64,000 bases of DNA from Paenibacillus oleatilyticus (GTDB taxonomy: Bacteria > Bacillota > Bacilli > Paenibacillales > NBRC-103111). The translations under genes were made by a program, and so were the position numbers. The first letter of the stretch is position 1, and every line of letters begins with the position of its first letter. This document shows, in pieces, positions 61,693-64,000 of this stretch. The notes below the pieces were generated by a model. It saw only the letters and a list, made by a program, of their open reading frames with translations, did not search any database and had not been told where the DNA came from. Where the stretch lies: positions 68,666-132,665 of the forward strand of contig NZ_JAHNZO010000013.1 in assembly GCF_018998565.1 (NCBI RefSeq), in the 5' to 3' direction.

Positions 61693-62883
61693 ATGGGAGA
61701 GGCTCAAAGCGCATTGTTTCCGAACTACGCACGGTATCCTTTTACGTTTGTGAAGGGGGACGGCAGCCGTCTGTGGGATGAGCATGGCAAGGAGTATCTG
61801 GATTTGATGTGCGGGCTGGCGGTGACAAACCTTGGGCATGCGCCGAAGCAGGTGACTCAGCGGCTGAAGGAGCAGGTCGATACGCTCTGGCATACGAGCA
61901 ACCTGTTCCACATTCCGAACCAGGAGAAGCTGGCTCAGCTTCTCGTGGACAACAGCTGCGCCGATGCGGTATTTTTCTGCAACAGCGGAGCGGAGGCGAA
62001 CGAAGCGGCAATCAAGCTGGCGCGGCGCTATTTCAACAAGGTGCTCGGCCAGCCGCAGCGCTACGAGATCATTACCTTCGACATGTCGTTCCACGGCCGG
62101 ACACTGGCTACGCTGACGGCGACGGGACAGGATAAAGTGAAAGAGGGCTTCGCGCCGCTGCCGGAAGGCTTCGTGTACGCGCCGTATAACGATGCGGACG
62201 CTTTGGAGAAGCTGATCGGCGACCGGACGTGCGCGATTATGCTTGAGCTGGTGCAGGGCGAAGGCGGCGTCAATCCGGCGGACCCTGCGTTCGTGAAACA
62301 GGTGGCGGAGCTGTGCAAGCAGCACGGGCTGCTGCTCATCCTGGACGAGATTCAGACGGGGATGGGACGCACGGGCAAGCTGTTTGCCTACGAGCATTAC
62401 GGCATCGAGCCGGATTTGTTCACGCTGGCCAAAGGGTTGGGCAGCGGCATGCCGATCGGCGCGCTGCTCGGCAAAGCGAAGCTGCGCGAAGCGTTCACGG
62501 CCGGCAGCCACGGCTCCACGTTCGGCGGGAACTACTTGTCCACCGCAGCGGGTATTGCGACTGTGGAGACGATGCTGGCGGAGAAGCTGCCGGAGCGAGC
62601 GGCGGAACTGGGTGCGTACATCCTGAGCGAGCTGCAAACGAAGCTGGCGGACAATCCGCTGGTAGGCCAGATCCGCGGGCTCGGGCTGCTGATCGGCATC
62701 GGTTTGACGGTGCCGGCAGCGGAGCTGATCTCGGAAATTCACGGGCAGGGCGTGCTCGTCGTATCGGCAGGACCGAACGTGATCCGTCTGGCGCCGAGCT
62801 TGTTGATCTCGAAGGAAGAGTTGGATCGCGGGCTGGAGACGATCTGCAGCGTACTGGCGAAGAAAGCCGCAGCCGCTGTCTAG
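61693..62883 (+). CDS. argD: Acetylornithine aminotransferase
   Basis: 396 residues, class III PLP aminotransferase. FCNSGAEANEAAIKLARRY near 97, FHGRTLATLTATGQDK, LILDEIQTGMGRTGK (PLP Asp) and the Schiff-base Lys in FTLAKGLGSGMPIGA are present. ATG 61693 with AAAGGAGTGA at 61679-61688. B. subtilis has carAB between argD and argF; here argF follows directly. Confidence 0.96.
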   Translation: MGEAQSALFPNYARYPFTFVKGDGSRLWDEHGKEYLDLMCGLAVTNLGHAPKQVTQRLKEQVDTLWHTSNLFHIPNQEKLAQLLVDNSCADAVFFCNSGAEANEAAIKLARRYFNKVLGQPQRYEIITFDMSFHGRTLATLTATGQDKVKEGFAPLPEGFVYAPYNDADALEKLIGDRTCAIMLELVQGEGGVNPADPAFVKQVAELCKQHGLLLILDEIQTGMGRTGKLFAYEHYGIEPDLFTLAKGLGSGMPIGALLGKAKLREAFTAGSHGSTFGGNYLSTAAGIATVETMLAEKLPERAAELGAYILSELQTKLADNPLVGQIRGLGLLIGIGLTVPAAELISEIHGQGVLVVSAGPNVIRLAPSLLISKEELDRGLETICSVLAKKAAAAV

Positions 62884-62921
62884 GCTGACAAAGAATAGGC
62901 ATACCGAAAGGAGAGACATCC

Positions 62922-63878
62922 ATGGCAGGCACTGTACAACAAGATTTGGCGGTTCAGCTCAGAGGGCGCGATTTTATCGGCTTGGTCGACTATGCGCCGG
63001 AAGAGATTCAATATTTGATCGAGCTCGCGGTCGAGCTCAAGAGAAAGCATAAAGCGGGGGAAGCGTCCCAGCCGCTCAAAGGAAAAACGCTTGGCATGAT
63101 TTTCGAAAAATCGTCCACGCGGACGCGGGTATCTTTTGAGGTAGGGATGTATCAGCTTGGAGGCCATGCGCTGTTCCTCAGCAAGAACGATCTGCAAATC
63201 GGCCGCGGCGAATCGATTCACGATACGGCGCAGACGCTGTCGCGTTATTTGGACGGCATCATGATCCGCACCTTCGCGCACCGCACGGTCATCGAGTTGG
63301 CGCGGGCGGCAACGGTGCCGGTGATCAACGGCTTGACGGACTTGTCCCATCCGTGCCAGGCGCTGGCGGATTACCAGACGATTTATGAGAAAAAAGGCCG
63401 TCTGCAAGGGCTCAAAGTGGCCTATATCGGCGACGGGAATAATATGGTACACTCCTTATTGATGGGCGCGGCCAAGCTTGGCGTCAACTTTGCCGTCGCG
63501 ACGCCGGAAGGCTACGAGCCGGACGAAGAAGTGCTGCGTCAATGCAAGGAAAGTGCCGCCAAAACGGGAGCAACCATTTACGTGGGAGCCGACCCGAAAG
63601 AAGCGGTGGCGGACGCGGACGTCATTTATACGGACGTGTGGGCCAGCATGGGCTTCGAGGCGGAGCAGAAAGAACGGGAGATCGCGTTCAAAAACTATCA
63701 AGTCAACGACGAGCTCGTAAAATATGCGAAAAAAGATTTCTTGTTCATGCACTGCTTGCCGGCGCACCGCGGGGAAGAAGTGTCCGAAGGGGTCATCGAC
63801 GGACCGAATTCCGTCATCTTCGATCAGGCGGAAAACCGGCTGCATGCGCAAAAGGCAGTCATGGCAGCGATCTTGTAA
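62922..63878 (+). CDS. argF: Ornithine carbamoyltransferase
   Basis: 318 residues. Carbamoyl-phosphate site EKSSTRTRVSFE near 59, RTFAHR, HPCQALADYQ and the ornithine-side HCLPAHRGEEVSEGVI are all intact. Makes citrulline. AAAGGAGAG before the ATG; 38 nt after argD. Confidence 0.97.
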   Translation: MAGTVQQDLAVQLRGRDFIGLVDYAPEEIQYLIELAVELKRKHKAGEASQPLKGKTLGMIFEKSSTRTRVSFEVGMYQLGGHALFLSKNDLQIGRGESIHDTAQTLSRYLDGIMIRTFAHRTVIELARAATVPVINGLTDLSHPCQALADYQTIYEKKGRLQGLKVAYIGDGNNMVHSLLMGAAKLGVNFAVATPEGYEPDEEVLRQCKESAAKTGATIYVGADPKEAVADADVIYTDVWASMGFEAEQKEREIAFKNYQVNDELVKYAKKDFLFMHCLPAHRGEEVSEGVIDGPNSVIFDQAENRLHAQKAVMAAIL

Positions 63879-63917
63879 TATTCGGAAAGCTTACAATTAA
63901 AGGAGAGCGGGAACCAC

Positions 63918-64000
63918 ATGGCAAAGCAAAAAATCGTATTGGCCTACTCGGGCGGCCTCGATACGTCGATCATTCTTAAGTGGCTGAAAGAAACGTACGA
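63918..64000 (+). CDS. argG: Argininosuccinate synthase, N-terminal fragment (cut by window end)
   Basis: Only the first ~27 codons lie in the window: [20 protein letters not shown], which contains the ATP pyrophosphatase P-loop SGGLDTS diagnostic of ArgG. AAAGGAGAG (63900-63907 region) precedes the ATG, 39 nt after argF, so it continues the arginine operon. Confidence 0.95.
   Translation, partial: MAKQKIVLAYSGGLDTSIILKWLKETY

Overview
The window looks like a piece of chromosome from a Gram-positive, endospore-forming, motile member of the Paenibacillaceae (Paenibacillus or a close relative). The reasons are the csaB pyruvyltransferase followed by two SLH-domain S-layer-type proteins, an alpha/beta-type SASP spore gene, degS-degU, comFA/comFC, a Bacillus-type late flagellar operon (flgM-flgN-flgK-flgL-yviE-fliW-csrA-hag), strong AGGAGG ribosome sites with frequent TTG/GTG starts, and the gene order degSU-comF-flg-hag-fliDST-hpf-secA-prfB known from Bacillus subtilis.

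Layout. 0-16 kb is cell-surface biology: the 3' end of a DUF5693-type membrane protein, csaB (makes the pyruvylated wall polymer that SLH domains bind), tagO, a 1260-aa SLH protein, a 1034-aa S-layer-type protein, a small secreted protein, a SASP, metK and a large secreted phosphodiester-glycosidase protein. 16-21 kb holds degSU and the competence genes comFA and comFC. 21-31 kb is the flagellar filament block with SigD-type promoters and a CsrA-type site in the hag leader. 31-48 kb is an insertion relative to the B. subtilis order: a visibly AT-rich block of glycosyltransferases, methyltransferases, a sugar aminotransferase, an acyltransferase, WbqC, a 2-oxoglutarate dioxygenase, a beta-propeller protein, and an ACP plus ketoacyl-ACP synthase III. 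It most likely builds and attaches a modified glycan, with flagellin as the best-guess acceptor. 48-53 kb returns to the conserved core (cold-shock protein, hpf, secA, prfB with its programmed frameshift). 53-58 kb holds a YitT membrane protein, fdhD, an FdhF/YdeP-type molybdopterin oxidoreductase and a DUF2294 gene. 58-64 kb is the arginine operon argCJBDF-argG (argG cut by the window edge), behind a promoter covered by two ARG-box-like sites.

Most notable observations: the putative flagellin-glycosylation island with an acyl-modification module; a near-perfect SigD promoter in front of the large SLH protein gene; two well-formed tandem in-frame starts on the S-layer gene; a CsrA recognition hairpin in the hag leader; four DnaA-box-like 9-mers in about 50 bp upstream of the cold-shock gene; and an unexplained ~93-nt RNA-like structure between prfB and the YitT gene. 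No tRNA, rRNA, CRISPR array or insertion sequence was seen. All family assignments come from reading motifs, gene order and lengths; no database search was run.
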